NCBI GenBank assembly: GCA_021159265.1
Contig: JAGGSD010000216.1
Location: 1-5,229, forward strand
Reading direction: 5' to 3'
DNA: 5,229 nucleotides
Source of the DNA: Syntrophobacterales bacterium
GTDB taxonomy: Bacteria; Desulfobacterota; Syntrophia; Syntrophales; UBA6807
Part shown: positions 5,114 through 5,229 of the stretch, one piece after another
Numbering within the stretch: the first letter of the stretch is position 1
Layout: each line of letters opens with the position of its first letter
The notes under the pieces: generated by a model
Database searches by the model: none
What the model was told of the DNA's origin: nothing
The model's input: only the letters and a program-made list of their open reading frames with translations
Program-made: the position numbers and the translations under genes

Positions 5114-5152
5114 AAGAGCTCGAAGCTGAAAGCCTGCAGCCGCTCACGGCTT

Positions 5153-5206
5153 GAAATTGGAAATTAGAAATTCAGGAGAAAAGCATGAGGCCAAATTTCC
5201 AATTTC
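5153..5206. repeat. AT-rich inverted repeat near the window end
   Basis: GAAATTGGAAATT (5153-5165) is perfectly inverted at 5194-5206 with a 28-nt spacer. The surroundings are built of GAAATT/AATTTC units, similar to the TTCGAATTTCGAATTT stretch beside family C copy 2. No gene is evident from 5087 to the window end. Confidence 0.65.
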
Positions 5207-5229
5207 TATTTTCTAATTTCGACGTTCAG

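Overview
The window looks like a piece of a Gram-negative bacterial chromosome, most likely Desulfobacterota (former Deltaproteobacteria, Syntrophales-like). Three things suggest this: an LPS-heptose kinase of the monofunctional RfaE1/HldA type, the DUF4416 - YicC - guanylate kinase - omega gene order known from that group, and AT-rich genes separated by repeat-laden spacers. The taxonomic assignment is an inference from gene content and order, not a measurement.

Layout. All six supported genes lie on the + strand: rfaE1 (98-1081), a DUF4416 gene overlapping it by 4 bp (1078-1647), a 337-bp repeat-rich spacer, yicC (1985-2869), gmk (2903-3535), rpoZ (3539-3808), a 540-bp repeat-rich spacer, and rlmB (4349-5086). 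The window then runs into another repeat-like tail. Two tight transcription blocks are apparent, rfaE1-DUF4416 and yicC-gmk-rpoZ; rlmB may be read through from the second or have its own promoter. The genes are housekeeping: LPS inner-core heptose precursor synthesis, RNA turnover (YicC), GMP to GDP conversion (Gmk), RNA polymerase assembly (omega) and 23S rRNA 2'-O-methylation (RlmB). No remA (DUF370) gene lies between yicC and gmk, although related genomes often have one there.

The unusual content is in the spacers. At least three families of short dispersed repeats recur on both strands. Family A is TGTAACTACTCAGGTT (five copies or partial copies). Family B is CTTCGGCGTGAGCTCAGTCGAACC (three clear sites plus extra partial copies). 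Family C is CCGGCTTGTCCGGGTTGG (three copies, two of them inverted near the window ends). Family A copies form a nested inverted arrangement around a GC-rich block of about 59% G+C between rpoZ and rlmB. Family A also reaches into genes: one copy supplies the rpoZ stop codon and another encodes part of the C-terminal tail of the DUF4416 protein. A 13-bp direct repeat brackets a 195-bp segment upstream of yicC, as if that segment had been inserted.

I see no CRISPR array, tRNA, rRNA, transposase, toxin-antitoxin pair or defence gene. The best candidate for something undescribed is the repeat system itself: small non-coding, possibly mobile modules that settle at gene borders and reshape gene ends.
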